A stretch of DNA of 64,000 nt from Duganella aceris (lineage in GTDB: Bacteria; Pseudomonadota; Gammaproteobacteria; Burkholderiales; Burkholderiaceae_D). The position numbers and the translations under genes are program-made. Where the stretch lies: the NCBI RefSeq assembly GCF_011090165.1, contig NZ_JAADJT010000001.1:954146-1018145 (forward strand), written 5' to 3'. The notes beneath the pieces were generated by a model. It was not told where the DNA came from, did not search any database, and was given only the letters and a program-made list of their open reading frames with translations. Below, one piece after another: positions 43,687 through 53,480 of this stretch (its first letter is position 1; every line of letters starts with the position of its first letter).

Positions 43687-44961
43687 CTAACGGCGGCCGC
43701 GGAACAGCTGCGGCAGCAGCTCGGCCAGGTGGGCGCGTTCTTCGCCCTGCGCCCGGTGCAGCGCCTGCTGCGGGCCGTGCATGAACTTCGCGGTCAAGCC
43801 CTTGGACAGCGCCTCCAGCACCGCGTCGACGTCGTCGCCGCGCGCCAGCATCTTGCGTGCGCGGTCCAGCTCCAGCTGGCGCAGCGCTTCGCCGTTTTCG
43901 TGCAGGCTCTGGATCACCGGCACCACGGCGCGGTCGTCGATCCAGTGCATGAAGGACTGGACCCGGGTCTCGATGATGGCCTCGGCCTGCGCCACGGCGG
44001 CCTGGCGGTTTTCCAGGCCGGTCTGCACCACCTTGCCGAGATCGTCGACGGTGTACAGGAAGGCGTCGTTCAGGCGCGCCACTTCGGGTTCGATATCGCG
44101 CGGCACGGCCAGGTCGACCATGAACATCGGCTTGTGGCGGCGCGCCTTGATCGCGCGCTCCACCATGCCCAGGCCGATCAGCGGCAGCGACGAGGCGGTG
44201 CAGGAGATCACGATGTCGTACTGGTGCAGCTTGTCCTGCAGGTCGGCCAGGCGGATGGCGCGGCCGCCGTAGCGGTGCGCCAGGATCTCGCCGCGTTCCA
44301 GCGTGCGGTTGGCGATGGTGACCGATTTCGGATTCTGCGCCGCGAAGTGGGTGGCGCACAATTCGATCATCTCGCCGGCGCCGATGAACAGCACGTTCTG
44401 CTCGGAGATCTTGTCGAAGATGCGCTGCGACAGGCGCACGGCGGCGGCCGCCATCGAGACGCTGTGGGCGCCGATCTCGGTGGTGCTGCGCACTTCCTTG
44501 GCCACCGAGAACGAGCGCTGGAACAGCTGGTGCAGATAGGTGCCCAGGCCGCCGGCTTCGTCGGCGGTGCGGATCGCGTCCTTGATCTGGCCCAGGATCT
44601 GGGTCTCGCCCAGCACCATCGAATCGAGCCCGGAGGCGACGCGGAAAGTGTGGCGCACCGCTTCGTGCTGCGGCAGCAGGTACAGGTGCGGGCGCAGCTC
44701 GGCGTAATTCAGCTGATGGAAATCGGCAAGGAAGTGGGCGCCGGCGTCGAGCGGGTCGGGCACCTGGCTGGCCGCGTAGAGTTCGGTGCGGTTGCAGGTC
44801 GACAGGATCGCCGCTTCGTCCGAGCCGCGATGGTCGATGCGCTCGAACCATGACCGCGCCGCCACCACCGCCTGCCCCAGTTGCTCAGGGGCGAACGCCA
44901 GCTGCTCGCGTAGCGAGACCGGTGCGGTGTTATGGTTGAGGCCGACGGCAAGCAGCTGCAT
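43687..44961 (-). CDS. hemA: Glutamyl-tRNA reductase
   Basis: 424 residues from [20 protein letters not shown]. It makes glutamate-1-semialdehyde from Glu-tRNA, the first step of the C5 haem pathway, using NADPH. Visible features are the catalytic Cys in [32 protein letters not shown], the NADPH-binding [15 protein letters not shown] and a C-terminal helical dimerisation domain. An upstream ATG at 44991 overlaps a TATAAT hexamer (44990-44995). If that is the -10 box the longer start would not be in the mRNA, so I chose 44961. It is the first gene of the hemA-prfA-dsbB-prmC cluster. Confidence 0.95.
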   Translation of the reverse strand: MQLLAVGLNHNTAPVSLREQLAFAPEQLGQAVVAARSWFERIDHRGSDEAAILSTCNRTELYAASQVPDPLDAGAHFLADFHQLNYAELRPHLYLLPQHEAVRHTFRVASGLDSMVLGETQILGQIKDAIRTADEAGGLGTYLHQLFQRSFSVAKEVRSTTEIGAHSVSMAAAAVRLSQRIFDKISEQNVLFIGAGEMIELCATHFAAQNPKSVTIANRTLERGEILAHRYGGRAIRLADLQDKLHQYDIVISCTASSLPLIGLGMVERAIKARRHKPMFMVDLAVPRDIEPEVARLNDAFLYTVDDLGKVVQTGLENRQAAVAQAEAIIETRVQSFMHWIDDRAVVPVIQSLHENGEALRQLELDRARKMLARGDDVDAVLEALSKGLTAKFMHGPQQALHRAQGEERAHLAELLPQLFRGRR

Positions 44962-44989
44962 TTCGGGTCCGGGCGGTGAATTAGCCGAC

Positions 44990-44995
44990 ATTATA
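44990..44995 (-). promoter_or_regulatory. Candidate -10 box of the hemA cluster
   Basis: A perfect TATAAT on the minus strand lies 29 bases before the hemA start chosen here. The -35 region is poor, with no clear TTGACA 16-18 bases upstream, so support is moderate. Confidence 0.45.
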
Positions 44996-45065
44996 CCCCG
45001 TGTCTCAGAGTGTTGCCGTGTGGACTGCCCAATGATATAGCAAGCGGTGCGGGCCCGGCGCGGGG

Positions 45066-45755
45066 TCAGGCGCCGAGTTTTTCCAGCCGGTAGCCGTAAC
45101 TGTACACCGGTACCAGGCGGAAGCCGTTTTCTGGTTTTAATTGCAATTTATTCCGCACGCGCGAGACGTGGGTGTCCATGGTCCGCGACGGCACGGCGGT
45201 CTCGCGGATCCACACCGCTTCATGGATATAGGCGCGCGACAGCGGCCGGCCGATGTTGCGGAAAAATAACAGTGCGAGGTAGAACTCTTTGTGGGTCACA
45301 TCCAACACCGCGCCGTCCATCAGCAGGCGGCCGGGCCGCGTCTCGAACACATATTGACCGAATTGCAATTGTTCGGCGCCGTTCTGCGCCGGGTAGGCGC
45401 GCCGCAGCAAGGCCTGCACGCGGGCCACCATTTCACTGCGGCGCAGCGGCTTGATCATGTAATCGTCGGCGCCGGCGCCCAGGCCGGCGACGATATCGTC
45501 CTCGCCGGAACTGGTGGTCAGGAACAACACCGGGGCGTTGTCGGGCAGCTTTTCACGGGCGCGGCGCAGCACTTCGGCGGCGCCGAGGTCGACCACCTGC
45601 CAGTCGAGCACCAGCATGTCGTAGCTGTCCTTGCGCAGCTGCGCCAGCAAGTCCTTGGCGGTCTGGAAGCTGTGGCAAACATGGCCGGCCGACGTCAACA
45701 CCTGGCAGATCAAGTCGGCTTGGCTGCGGTCATTGTCAAGTATGGCGATTCTCAT
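45066..45755 (-). CDS. OmpR-family response regulator (orphan)
   Basis: 229 residues. The receiver has an N-terminal acidic pocket (ILDNDRS: Asp7, Asp9), phosphoacceptor Asp51 in MLVLDWQ, Thr in LFLTTSS and Lys in YMIKPLR. A winged-helix trans_reg_C domain follows ([35 protein letters not shown]). The recognition helix has the usual [11 protein letters not shown]. No kinase gene is adjacent, so its partner is unknown. The ~235 bp upstream of it are unusually AT-rich for this window and hold its promoter region. Confidence 0.92.
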   Translation of the reverse strand: MRIAILDNDRSQADLICQVLTSAGHVCHSFQTAKDLLAQLRKDSYDMLVLDWQVVDLGAAEVLRRAREKLPDNAPVLFLTTSSGEDDIVAGLGAGADDYMIKPLRRSEMVARVQALLRRAYPAQNGAEQLQFGQYVFETRPGRLLMDGAVLDVTHKEFYLALLFFRNIGRPLSRAYIHEAVWIRETAVPSRTMDTHVSRVRNKLQLKPENGFRLVPVYSYGYRLEKLGA

Positions 45756-45990
45756 ACTACTGCCCGTTGGAAAATGTTAAGGAGAAGTAACTTCAAATAT
45801 AACAGAGATTTACAAATTAATTAACAAAATGGCCAATTATTTTTTTCTAGACACTAATCTTGATCCTCTGATAATGCCGTAATTCACCGTGCGCGCCGGT
45901 TTATTGATTACACGGTACACTGGAAAAACGCCGAATTCAATGCCGAAGTTGAAAAATGGCAAGAACGTATCGTTGACGCCGGGAGCCGCC

Positions 45991-46503
45991 ATGAGACGCG
46001 AAAAAGACACAAATTGGACGCTGGTGCCGGCTTCGGCGCGCGACATCGACGCCGTGCGCGAGCGATGCCGGCGGCTGGTGCGGCGCCGCGCGATGGTGTC
46101 GGCCGGGGTGGCGGCGGTGCCGATCCCCGGACTGGACGTGGTGTCGGACCTGCGCCTGTTCGCGCTGCTGATCGACGACATCAACCAGGAGTTCGGCCTG
46201 TCGGAGCGGCAGATCGAGCGGCTGCAACCGCGCTTCCGGCTGATCGCCTACGAGGCGGCGCTGGGCGTCGGCGGCATGCTGGTGGGGAAACTGGTGACGC
46301 GCGAGGTGGTGATGCAGGTGTTGCGTCGCACCGGCTTCAAGACGGTGGCACGCCAGGCCGGCAAGCTGGTGCCGCTGGCCGGGCAGCTGGCGTCGGCCGG
46401 GATCGGCTTCATGGCGTTCCGCAAGATCGGCTACCAGCACGTCGAAGCCTGCGCCAGGGTGGCGCAGGAACTCATCACGGCCGGCGTGCACCGGCCGGCG
46501 TGA
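45991..46503 (+). CDS. DUF697/EcsC-like small membrane-associated protein
   Basis: 170 residues from ATG 45991, which has GGGAG about six bases upstream; a longer frame from 45889 has no such site. It is rich in alanine, valine and glycine, with amphipathic helices rather than clear membrane spans. VSAGVAAVPIPGLDVVSDLR followed by LIDDINQEFGLSERQIERL resembles the DUF697-type tail found on some membrane GTPases. A second Gly-rich stretch (LVPLAGQLASAGIGFMAFRK) is near the end. Function is unknown. It converges with minE, with three bases between the stops. Confidence 0.7.
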   Translation: MRREKDTNWTLVPASARDIDAVRERCRRLVRRRAMVSAGVAAVPIPGLDVVSDLRLFALLIDDINQEFGLSERQIERLQPRFRLIAYEAALGVGGMLVGKLVTREVVMQVLRRTGFKTVARQAGKLVPLAGQLASAGIGFMAFRKIGYQHVEACARVAQELITAGVHRPA

Positions 46504-46506
46504 GCC

Positions 46507-46758
46507 TTACGCGTCCGGCAGCACCACGTTGACGTCGAGCACTTCCAGGTTGCCCTGGCGGTCCAGCGAGATCTTGATGTCGTCGGCGTTGACCTTGGTG
46601 TACTTCGAAATCACCTCGATCAGCTCCTTGTGCAGCGCCGGCAGGAAGTCCGGGCCGCTGCGGCCGTTGCGCTCGCGCGCGATGATGATCTGCAGCCGCT
46701 CCTTGGCCGCGGTCGCGGTTTTCGGTTTGGGCGGGAACAGGAAAGAAAGCAGTGCCAT
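46507..46758 (-). CDS. minE: Cell division topological specificity factor MinE
   Basis: 83 residues. It stimulates MinD ATPase and drives pole-to-pole oscillation of MinCD, restricting Z-ring assembly to mid-cell. The N-terminal membrane-targeting [23 protein letters not shown] and anti-MinCD helix ([10 protein letters not shown]) precede the C-terminal topological domain ([16 protein letters not shown]). It is the last gene of minC-minD-minE, two bases behind minD. Confidence 0.96.
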   Translation of the reverse strand: MALLSFLFPPKPKTATAAKERLQIIIARERNGRSGPDFLPALHKELIEVISKYTKVNADDIKISLDRQGNLEVLDVNVVLPDA

Positions 46759-46760
46759 GG

Positions 46761-47576
46761 TTACTTGCTCCCAAAGATACGCTGCAGCAGGCCCGGCTTT
46801 TCATAGGTCGTGAAGCGCAGCGGCAGTTCCTGGCCGAGGAAGCGCGAGACCACGTCCTCGTAGGCTTCCGCGACGTCGGTGCCCTTGAAGTGGATCGCCG
46901 GGTTGCCCTGGTTCGAGGCGTGCAGCACCGATTCCGATTCCGGAATGATGCCGATCAGCGGTATGCGCAGGATTTCCTGCACATCTTCGTACGACAGCAT
47001 TTCGTCCGCTTCGACCCGTTTCGGCGAATAGCGGGTAATCAGCAGGTGTTCCTTGACCGGCTCGCCGCCGGTCTGGGCGCGGCGCGACTTGGCCTGGATG
47101 ATGCCGAGGATGCGGTCCGAATCGCGCACCGACGACACTTCCGGGTTGGTGACGATGATGGCTTCGTCGGCGAAGGTCAGCGCCATCAGCGCGCCGTGCT
47201 CGATGCCGGCCGGCGAATCGCAGATGATGAATTCGAAGCCCATGTTGATCAACTCGTGCAGCACCACTTCGACGCCGTCCTCGGACAGCGCATCCTTGTC
47301 GCGCGTCTGCGAGGCCGGCAGGATGAACAGGTTGTCGCAGTGCTTGTCCTTGATCAGCGCCTGGGTCAGGCTCGCTTCCTTGTTGATCACATTGATCAGG
47401 TCGTACACCACGCGGCGTTCGCAGCCCATGATCAGATCGAGATTGCGCAGGCCGACGTCGAAGTCGATCACCGCGGTCTTGTGGCCGCGCATGGCCAGGC
47501 CGGTGGAGAAGCTGGCGCTGGAAGTGGTCTTACCGACACCGCCCTTACCGGACGTAACAACAATAATTCTCGCCAC
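46761..47576 (-). CDS. minD: Septum site-determining ATPase MinD
   Basis: 271 residues. It is a deviant Walker A ATPase ([16 protein letters not shown]) that binds the membrane when ATP-loaded and recruits MinC. Family marks are [41 protein letters not shown] and a C-terminal amphipathic membrane-targeting helix ([12 protein letters not shown]). It follows minC by 27 bases and precedes minE. Confidence 0.97.
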   Translation of the reverse strand: MARIIVVTSGKGGVGKTTSSASFSTGLAMRGHKTAVIDFDVGLRNLDLIMGCERRVVYDLINVINKEASLTQALIKDKHCDNLFILPASQTRDKDALSEDGVEVVLHELINMGFEFIICDSPAGIEHGALMALTFADEAIIVTNPEVSSVRDSDRILGIIQAKSRRAQTGGEPVKEHLLITRYSPKRVEADEMLSYEDVQEILRIPLIGIIPESESVLHASNQGNPAIHFKGTDVAEAYEDVVSRFLGQELPLRFTTYEKPGLLQRIFGSK

Positions 47577-47603
47577 AAATAATCCTTTTCAGAGAAGTGT
47601 TTT

Positions 47604-48389
47604 TCAAGCGCGGGTTGCAGAATTGACAGATAGTATATCGATTCGGTCGCCCACCAAGCGGATTTGCGCAGGAGAACGCGCAAATTCCTGCGGAAAGCCG
47701 TCTTCGAAAGTACGGTACACGCCGGCGATCGACACCAGTTCCGGCGCCATGCTCAGGGCGAAGATGCGCGCCTCGGCGTTGCCGGAGGCGCCGGCCAGGG
47801 CGCGGCCGTTCAGGGTGCTGTAGACGTGGATGCTGCCGTCGGCGATGATTTCGGCGCCGTTGTTGACCACGGCGGTGACGATCAGGTCGCAGCCGCGCGC
47901 GTAGATGCGCTGGCCGGCGCGCACCGGGGTGTCGATGATCATCACGCCGGCGTTGCCGGGGAAGCCGTCGGCGGCGGGCGCGGCGGCCGGCGTCGGGGCG
48001 GGCGCGGGCGCTGCGGCGGCGGCCGGCTTGGCGGGTTTGGCCGGGGCGGCGTCGTCGTCGCGCGGCCGGGTCGCGGTTTCCAGGCTCAGGCCGTGGGCGG
48101 CGATCTCGGCCTGCAGCGCCGGCGCGGCGTTGCGCACGGCGACCGGCTTCAGGCGGTATTTGGTCAGCACGGCGATGATGCCGGCCCAGTCGATCTGGCC
48201 GCAGCCTTCCGGCAGCGCGGCGACGTCGATCACGGTCAGGTCGTCGTCGAAGAAGTCGGCGCTGCCGCCGGTCATTTCGGCCAGCGCGGCGTCGAGGGCC
48301 AGGCGGTCCGCCGTGGACAGGATGGCGGAGACGGCGACGACGGTGGAAATCTTGATTTCTATGGGCTTTTGAAACAGGCTCTTGGACAT
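47604..48389 (-). CDS. minC: Septum site-determining protein MinC
   Basis: 261 residues from ATG 48389 ([20 protein letters not shown]). It is the FtsZ polymerisation inhibitor of the Min system. The N-terminal FtsZ-binding domain is about 1-120. An Ala/Pro-rich linker (about 130-165) is followed by the C-terminal right-handed beta-helix that binds MinD ([41 protein letters not shown]). It is the first gene of the min operon. No strong ribosome-binding site precedes the ATG, and the frame stays open upstream only as GC-rich non-coding sequence. Confidence 0.94.
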   Translation of the reverse strand: MSKSLFQKPIEIKISTVVAVSAILSTADRLALDAALAEMTGGSADFFDDDLTVIDVAALPEGCGQIDWAGIIAVLTKYRLKPVAVRNAAPALQAEIAAHGLSLETATRPRDDDAAPAKPAKPAAAAAPAPAPTPAAAPAADGFPGNAGVMIIDTPVRAGQRIYARGCDLIVTAVVNNGAEIIADGSIHVYSTLNGRALAGASGNAEARIFALSMAPELVSIAGVYRTFEDGFPQEFARSPAQIRLVGDRIDILSVNSATRA

Positions 48390-48514
48390 GGGCGACAGTA
48401 GTAGAGGGTTAACCTCGCGCGCATGCGCAGGCCCGTGCATTTTACTGTCAAAAACGGCGGAAGGGGAGGGCTGGCTCCGTTTGGTGCGCCGCACCCCGCA
48501 CGGCGACGCAGCCT

Positions 48515-48544
48515 GGGGTCTGACCCCGTACGGGGTCAGACCCC
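48515..48544. repeat. 30-bp perfect palindrome
   Basis: A perfect 30-base palindrome with core GACCCCGTACGGGGTC and GGGGTCT/AGACCCC ends lies between minC and the 3' end of metE. It has no T-run. It looks like a dispersed repeat element rather than a simple terminator. Confidence 0.85.
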
Positions 48545-48556
48545 GCCTTACCGGGG

Positions 48557-50956
48557 TTAGTAGATCGCGTGCTCGGCGCGCAGCTGCCTGGCGGCCGCCA
48601 CCATGTTGCGCAGCGCGGTGTCGGTTTCCGCCCAGCCGCGCGTCTTCAGGCCGCAGTCCGGATTGACCCACAGGTTGGCCGGCGGGATCACCGCGCCCGC
48701 CTTGCGCAGCAGCCGCACCATCTCCTCCTTGCCCGGCACGCGCGGCGAGTGGATGTCGTACACGCCCGGCCCGATCTCGTTCGGATAGCGGAACTGGCCG
48801 AAGCCGTTCAACAGCTCCATGTCCGAGCGGCTGGTCTCGATGGTGATGACGTCGGCGTCCATGGCGGCGATCTGCGGCAGGATGTCGTTGAACTCGGCGT
48901 AGCACATATGGGTGTGGATCTGCGTGCCGTCCGCCGCCGCGCTGGCCGAGACGCGGAACGCGCGCGTGGCCCAATCCAGATACGCGTCCCAGCGGCTGCG
49001 GCGCAGCGGCAAGCCTTCGCGCACCGCCGGCTCGTCGATCTGGATGATGCCGATGCCGGCCTGTTCCAGGTCCGCCACCTCGTCGCGGATCGCCAGCGCG
49101 ATCTGCAGCGCGGTCAGCGCGCGCGGCTGGTCGTCGCGCACGAACGACCATTGCAGGATCGTGATCGGACCGGTCAGCATGCCCTTCATCGGCCTGGCGG
49201 TCAGGCTTTGCGCGTGCACCGTCCACGCCACCGTCATCGGCTTCGGCCGGCTGACGTCTCCGAAGATGATCGGCGGCTTGACGCAGCGCGAGCCGTACGA
49301 CTGCACCCAGCCCAGTTGCGTGAAGACGAAGCCGTCCAGCTGCTCGCCGAAGTATTCGACCATGTCGTTGCGCTCGGCCTCGCCGTGGACCAGCACGTCC
49401 AGTTCCAGTTCCTCCTGGCGCCGCACGGCGTAGGCGATTTCTTCGCGCATCTTGATTTCATAGGCGGCCGCGTCCAGCTCGCCGCGCTTGAAGCCGGCGC
49501 GCGCGGCGCGGATCGCCGGCGTCTGCGGGAAGGAGCCGATGGTGGTGGTCGGGAAGGCCGGCAGCTTGAAGCGCGCGCGCTGTTGCGCCTGGCGTTGCGG
49601 GAAGGCGGAGCGGCGCTGGTCGGCGTCGGCCGGCAGCGCGGCGACGCGCTCGCGCACGGCGGACTGGTGCACGCGGGCGCTGGCGCGGCGGCCGGCGATG
49701 GCGGCGCGCGACGTCGCCAGCGCGGCTGCGGTTGCCGCTGCGGCGGCGGCATCGTCAAGCCCGGCGCCGGCGTCCACGCGCAACGCCTGCTTCAGCAGAT
49801 GCAGCTCGTCCAGCTTCTCGGTGGCGAAGGCCAGCCAGGACTTGATCTCGCCGTCCAGCGCGGTCTCGGCGGCCAAGGTGAACGGCGCGTGCAGCAGCGA
49901 GCACGAGGCCGACAGCCACAGCTTGCCGGCGCGCTTGTCGGCGATGGGCGCCAGCACGGCCAGCGCCGCGTCGAGGTCGGTGCGCCAGATGTTGCGGCCG
50001 TCGACGATCCCGACCGACAGCACCTTGTGCACCGGCAGCCAGTCGGCGATGCTGGTCAGCTCGTGCGCGGCGCGCACGCCGTCGACGTGCAGCCCGGCCA
50101 CCGGCAGGCGGCAGGCCAGGCTCAGGTTTTCCTCCAGCGGCGAGAAATAGGTCGCCAGCAGCAGCGGCACGCCGACCTGGTTCAACTGCCAGTAGGTGTT
50201 CTCGAACGCGCTGCGCCACGGCGCCGGCAGGTCGAGGCCGAGGATGGGCTCGTCGACCTGCACCCACCGCACGCCTTGCGCCTTCAGGCGGTCCAGCACC
50301 TGGCCGTAGACCGGCAGCAGCTTGTCCAGCAGGGCGAGGCGGTCGAAGCCGTCGGCGCCGCCGTCCGCCGCCTTGCCTTTGCCCAGCCACAGGAAGCTCA
50401 ACGGACCGATCAGCACCGCCTTGACCGCGTGGCCCAGCGCCTGCGCCTCGGCCACCTCGTCGAACAGGCGTTCGCAGGCCAGCGAGAATTCGGTCTCCGG
50501 CGTGAATTCCGGCACCAGGTAGTGGTAGTTGGTGTCGAACCACTTGGTCATTTCCAGTGCGGCCGAGGCGTGCAGGCCGCCGTCGTTGGCATGGTCGTGG
50601 CCGCAATCGGCGTGGTCGTGCCGGGCCGAGCTGTCGCCGCGCGCCATGGTGAAGTAGCGGCTCAGCTGCGTTTGTTCCGGCGTGAAGCCGTAGCGCGCCG
50701 GTTCGCAGCCCAGCAGCTGCACATGGTTGGCCACTTGGTCGTAGTAGGCGAAATCGCCGACGGTGACGAAGTCCAGGCCCGAATTTTGTTGCAGCGCCCA
50801 ATGTCGGGCGCGCAAATCGCGGCCGACCGCCTCCAGTTGCGCGTCCGGCAGTTCGCCGCGCCAGTTCGCCTCCAGCGCGAATTTCAGTTCGCGCGCGGCG
50901 CCGATGCGGGGGAAGCCGAGGATGTGGCTGTGTATGGTTTTGTTCGAATTGGTCAT
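48557..50956 (-). CDS. metE: Cobalamin-independent methionine synthase
   Basis: About 799 residues from ATG 50956; upstream ATGs at 50968 and 50974 are possible. It transfers methyl from 5-methyltetrahydropteroyl-triglutamate to homocysteine. It has two (beta/alpha)8 barrels: N-terminal [19 protein letters not shown] and C-terminal [17 protein letters not shown]. Zinc-site motifs are [11 protein letters not shown] and [17 protein letters not shown]. At ~800 residues it is longer than the usual ~760. Part of the excess is a His-rich insertion ([13 protein letters not shown]) just before [17 protein letters not shown], and part is an alanine-rich inter-barrel stretch. It is divergent from a MetR-type regulator. 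Confidence 0.96.
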   Translation of the reverse strand: MTNSNKTIHSHILGFPRIGAARELKFALEANWRGELPDAQLEAVGRDLRARHWALQQNSGLDFVTVGDFAYYDQVANHVQLLGCEPARYGFTPEQTQLSRYFTMARGDSSARHDHADCGHDHANDGGLHASAALEMTKWFDTNYHYLVPEFTPETEFSLACERLFDEVAEAQALGHAVKAVLIGPLSFLWLGKGKAADGGADGFDRLALLDKLLPVYGQVLDRLKAQGVRWVQVDEPILGLDLPAPWRSAFENTYWQLNQVGVPLLLATYFSPLEENLSLACRLPVAGLHVDGVRAAHELTSIADWLPVHKVLSVGIVDGRNIWRTDLDAALAVLAPIADKRAGKLWLSASCSLLHAPFTLAAETALDGEIKSWLAFATEKLDELHLLKQALRVDAGAGLDDAAAAAATAAALATSRAAIAGRRASARVHQSAVRERVAALPADADQRRSAFPQRQAQQRARFKLPAFPTTTIGSFPQTPAIRAARAGFKRGELDAAAYEIKMREEIAYAVRRQEELELDVLVHGEAERNDMVEYFGEQLDGFVFTQLGWVQSYGSRCVKPPIIFGDVSRPKPMTVAWTVHAQSLTARPMKGMLTGPITILQWSFVRDDQPRALTALQIALAIRDEVADLEQAGIGIIQIDEPAVREGLPLRRSRWDAYLDWATRAFRVSASAAADGTQIHTHMCYAEFNDILPQIAAMDADVITIETSRSDMELLNGFGQFRYPNEIGPGVYDIHSPRVPGKEEMVRLLRKAGAVIPPANLWVNPDCGLKTRGWAETDTALRNMVAAARQLRAEHAIY

Positions 50957-51063
50957 GATCTGTGTCATCCGCATTTAATATTGGTGCTATAAAGTGTGCG
51001 GCAAACCGGTCTATAATCAAAACGAAAGATTTTGCGGCTTCACATGAAAAATATTAATAGACC

Positions 51064-51972
51064 ATGCTAGAGATACGCCACCTCCGCACCCTCAGCGCGC
51101 TGCGCTCGGCGGGCAGTCTGGTACGCGCCGCGCAGCTGCTCAACCTGACCCAGTCGGCCCTGTCGCATCAAATCAAGTTACTGGAAGATCGCTACGGCGG
51201 GCCGCTTTTTGAGCGAAAATCCGTGCCGATCGGCTTCACCGCCACCGGCGCCCGGCTGCTCAAGCTGGCCGATCTGCTGCTGCCGGAAATCGAAACCGCC
51301 GAGCGCGAAGTGGCGCGCCTGACCCAGGGCGACACCGGCCAGCTGCGCGTGGTGCTGGAGTGCCACACCTGCTTCGACTGGCTGATGCCGGTCATGGATG
51401 AATTCCGCAAACGTTGGCCGGAGGTGGAAATCGACCTGGTGTCGGGCTTCCACAGCGAGCCGGCCGAGCTGCTGCGCAGCGGCGACGCCGACCTGGTGAT
51501 CGGCTCGCCGTACGGCCCCGAGTTCGCCACCTTCCCGCTGTTTCGCTTTGAAATCCTGGTGGTGATGGCGCAGAAGCACCGGCTGGCGGCGCAACGCCGC
51601 TTGCAGGCCGCCGATTTCGAAGGCGAGACCCTGATCACCTACCCGGTGCCGGAAACCCGCATCGACCTGATCCGCGAAGTGCTCCAGCCGGCCAACATCC
51701 GCTACGAACGCCGCACCGCCGAGCTGACGGTGGCGGTGCTGCAACTGGTGGCCAGCCGGCGCGGCATCGCCGCGTTGCCGAACTGGGGCATCAAGAACTA
51801 TGTCGACTACGACTACGTGATCGCCAAACCGATCGGCGACCATGGCCTGTGGAGCGATCTGTACGTCTCCGTGCCCGAGGCGCAAAAGCAGAAAGCCTAC
51901 GTGCTCGACTTCGTCAACGTGATACGCGAGCAGTGCGCCGCCACCCTCGACGGTATCAAATTATTGCCGTGA
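51064..51972 (+). CDS. metR: MetR-type LysR regulator
   Basis: 302 residues, of LysR family size. The N-terminal winged helix has LSALRSAGSLVRAAQLLNLTQSALSHQIK and the effector domain starts at LRVVLECHTCFDWLMPVM, a MetR hallmark. MetR uses homocysteine as co-inducer to activate metE. Divergence from metE with a 107-base gap supports the name. A TTCACATGAA-containing segment in the gap (51036-51045) may be part of its binding region, although it is not the textbook TGAA-N5-TTCA site. Confidence 0.92.
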   Translation: MLEIRHLRTLSALRSAGSLVRAAQLLNLTQSALSHQIKLLEDRYGGPLFERKSVPIGFTATGARLLKLADLLLPEIETAEREVARLTQGDTGQLRVVLECHTCFDWLMPVMDEFRKRWPEVEIDLVSGFHSEPAELLRSGDADLVIGSPYGPEFATFPLFRFEILVVMAQKHRLAAQRRLQAADFEGETLITYPVPETRIDLIREVLQPANIRYERRTAELTVAVLQLVASRRGIAALPNWGIKNYVDYDYVIAKPIGDHGLWSDLYVSVPEAQKQKAYVLDFVNVIREQCAATLDGIKLLP

Positions 51973-52011
51973 CAAATTGATATGGTTTCTTCAAAATGTC
52001 GTTCACGGGAC

Positions 52012-52025
52012 TTGACGCAAATCAA
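52012..52025 (+). promoter_or_regulatory. FNR/Anr-like box upstream of phaA
   Basis: TTGACGCAAATCAA matches the FNR/Anr/Dnr consensus TTGAT-N4-ATCAA with one change (C for T). It lies about 200 bases before phaA. It is followed by an imperfect hairpin (52027-52051) that may mark the end of the metR transcript. Confidence 0.55.
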
Positions 52026-52225
52026 AGTAAGCCGCCGAAGCGGCGCTTACGATGACTCCCCGACGGTTGCTCACCGCTGGCATGGATGCTGCTAGACAAG
52101 TCTCGGCGATTCCTCGCGGCGACGCACCATCGAAACCTCCTACGCCCTTGCGGCGGGAAGCGTATCATCGAAGTTCGCGTTGTTGCTAAACTAAGCCGGC
52201 ACGGTCCGGCGCATTGGAGAATCAC

Positions 52226-53404
52226 ATGGATGATGTAGTTATCGTGGCCGCTGGCCGTACCGGTGTGGGTAAATTCGGCGGCAGCCTGGCCAAGACCCCG
52301 GCGTCCGAACTGGGCGCGCATGTCATCAAGGGCCTGCTGGCGAAGACCGGCATCGATCCCAACCTGATCAGCGAAGCCATCCTCGGCCAGGTGCTGACCG
52401 CCGGCGTCGGCCAGAACCCGGCGCGCCAGGCCGTCATCAAGGCCGGCTTGCCGAACACCATACCCGGTTTCACCATCAACCACGTCTGCGGTAGCGGTTT
52501 GAAAGCCACCCACCTGGCGGCGCAGGCGATTAAATGCGGCGACGCACAAATCGTCATCGCGGGCGGCCAGGAGAACATGAGCGCCGCGCCGCACGTGATG
52601 AACGGTTCGCGCGACGGCTTCCGCATGGGCGACATCAAGATGACCGATAGCATGATCGTCGACGGCCTGTGGGACGCGTTCAACCAGTACCACATGGGCA
52701 CCACGGCGGAAAACGTGGCGAAAAAATACGACATCTCGCGCACCGAGCAGGACGAATTCGCGCTGAATTCGCAGCTGAAGGCCGAGGCCGCGCAAAAAGC
52801 CGGCAAGTTCAAGGATGAGATCCTGCCGCTGGAAATCGTGCAGAAAAAGGGCAGCATCGTGTTCGACAGCGATGAATACATCAAGCCGGGTTCGACCATC
52901 GAAGGCCTGGCCGGCCTGCGTCCGGCCTTTGCCAAGGACGGCTCGGTCACCGCCGGCAACGCCTCCGGCCTGAACGACGGCGCCGCCGCCGTCATCATGA
53001 TGTCGGCCACCCAGGCCAAGGAGCTGGGCCTGCCGGTGCTGGCCAAGATCAAGGCCTACGCCTCGTCCGGCCTGGATCCCGCCTTCATGGGCATGGGCCC
53101 GGTCTCGGCCACCCGCCTGTGCCTGAAGAAGGCCGGCTGGACCCCGGACGACCTGGACCTGCTGGAAGTCAATGAAGCCTTCGCCGCGCAAGCGGTGGCG
53201 GTCAACAAGGAAATGGGCTGGGATACCAGCAAGATCAACGTCAATGGCGGCGCGATCGCCATCGGCCACCCGATCGGCGCGTCCGGCGCCCGCATCCTGG
53301 TCACGCTGATCCACGAAATGATCCGTCGCGACGCGAAAAAAGGCCTGGCCTCGCTGTGCATCGGCGGCGGCATGGGCGTGGCGCTGGCGATCGAGCGCGC
53401 GTAA
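52226..53404 (+). CDS. phaA: Acetyl-CoA acetyltransferase (beta-ketothiolase)
   Basis: 392 residues from ATG 52226, with GGAGA five bases upstream; a TTG at 52214 overlaps that site and is unlikely. It condenses two acetyl-CoA to acetoacetyl-CoA in the cytoplasm, and the reaction is reversible. The thiolase triad is present: Cys88 in [10 protein letters not shown], a His in [15 protein letters not shown], and the C-terminal Cys in [17 protein letters not shown]. The next gene encodes an acetoacetyl-CoA reductase, so the pair supplies 3-hydroxybutyryl-CoA for polyhydroxybutyrate. The synthase gene phaC is not in the window. Without the neighbour the same enzyme could be called AtoB. Confidence 0.93.
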   Translation: MDDVVIVAAGRTGVGKFGGSLAKTPASELGAHVIKGLLAKTGIDPNLISEAILGQVLTAGVGQNPARQAVIKAGLPNTIPGFTINHVCGSGLKATHLAAQAIKCGDAQIVIAGGQENMSAAPHVMNGSRDGFRMGDIKMTDSMIVDGLWDAFNQYHMGTTAENVAKKYDISRTEQDEFALNSQLKAEAAQKAGKFKDEILPLEIVQKKGSIVFDSDEYIKPGSTIEGLAGLRPAFAKDGSVTAGNASGLNDGAAAVIMMSATQAKELGLPVLAKIKAYASSGLDPAFMGMGPVSATRLCLKKAGWTPDDLDLLEVNEAFAAQAVAVNKEMGWDTSKINVNGGAIAIGHPIGASGARILVTLIHEMIRRDAKKGLASLCIGGGMGVALAIERA

Positions 53405-53415
53405 GCAAGGTTGGT

Positions 53416-53443
53416 ACGGCGCCGGGCACAGATCCGGCGCCGT
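53416..53443 (+). promoter_or_regulatory. Intergenic hairpin between phaA and phaB
   Basis: A perfect 10-bp stem (ACGGCGCCGG and its complement) with an 8-base loop lies 12 bases after the phaA stop. No T-run follows, so it is more likely an mRNA-stabilising or attenuating element than a full terminator. Confidence 0.6.
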
Positions 53444-53480
53444 TGCATGAGTTCAATGTTCATTAAAAGAGGGGACGAAA

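Noticed and set aside
48390..49226. Upstream extension of MinC into metE
   Set aside because: The extra sequence is metE in another frame plus a palindromic repeat. MinC homology starts at [13 protein letters not shown].
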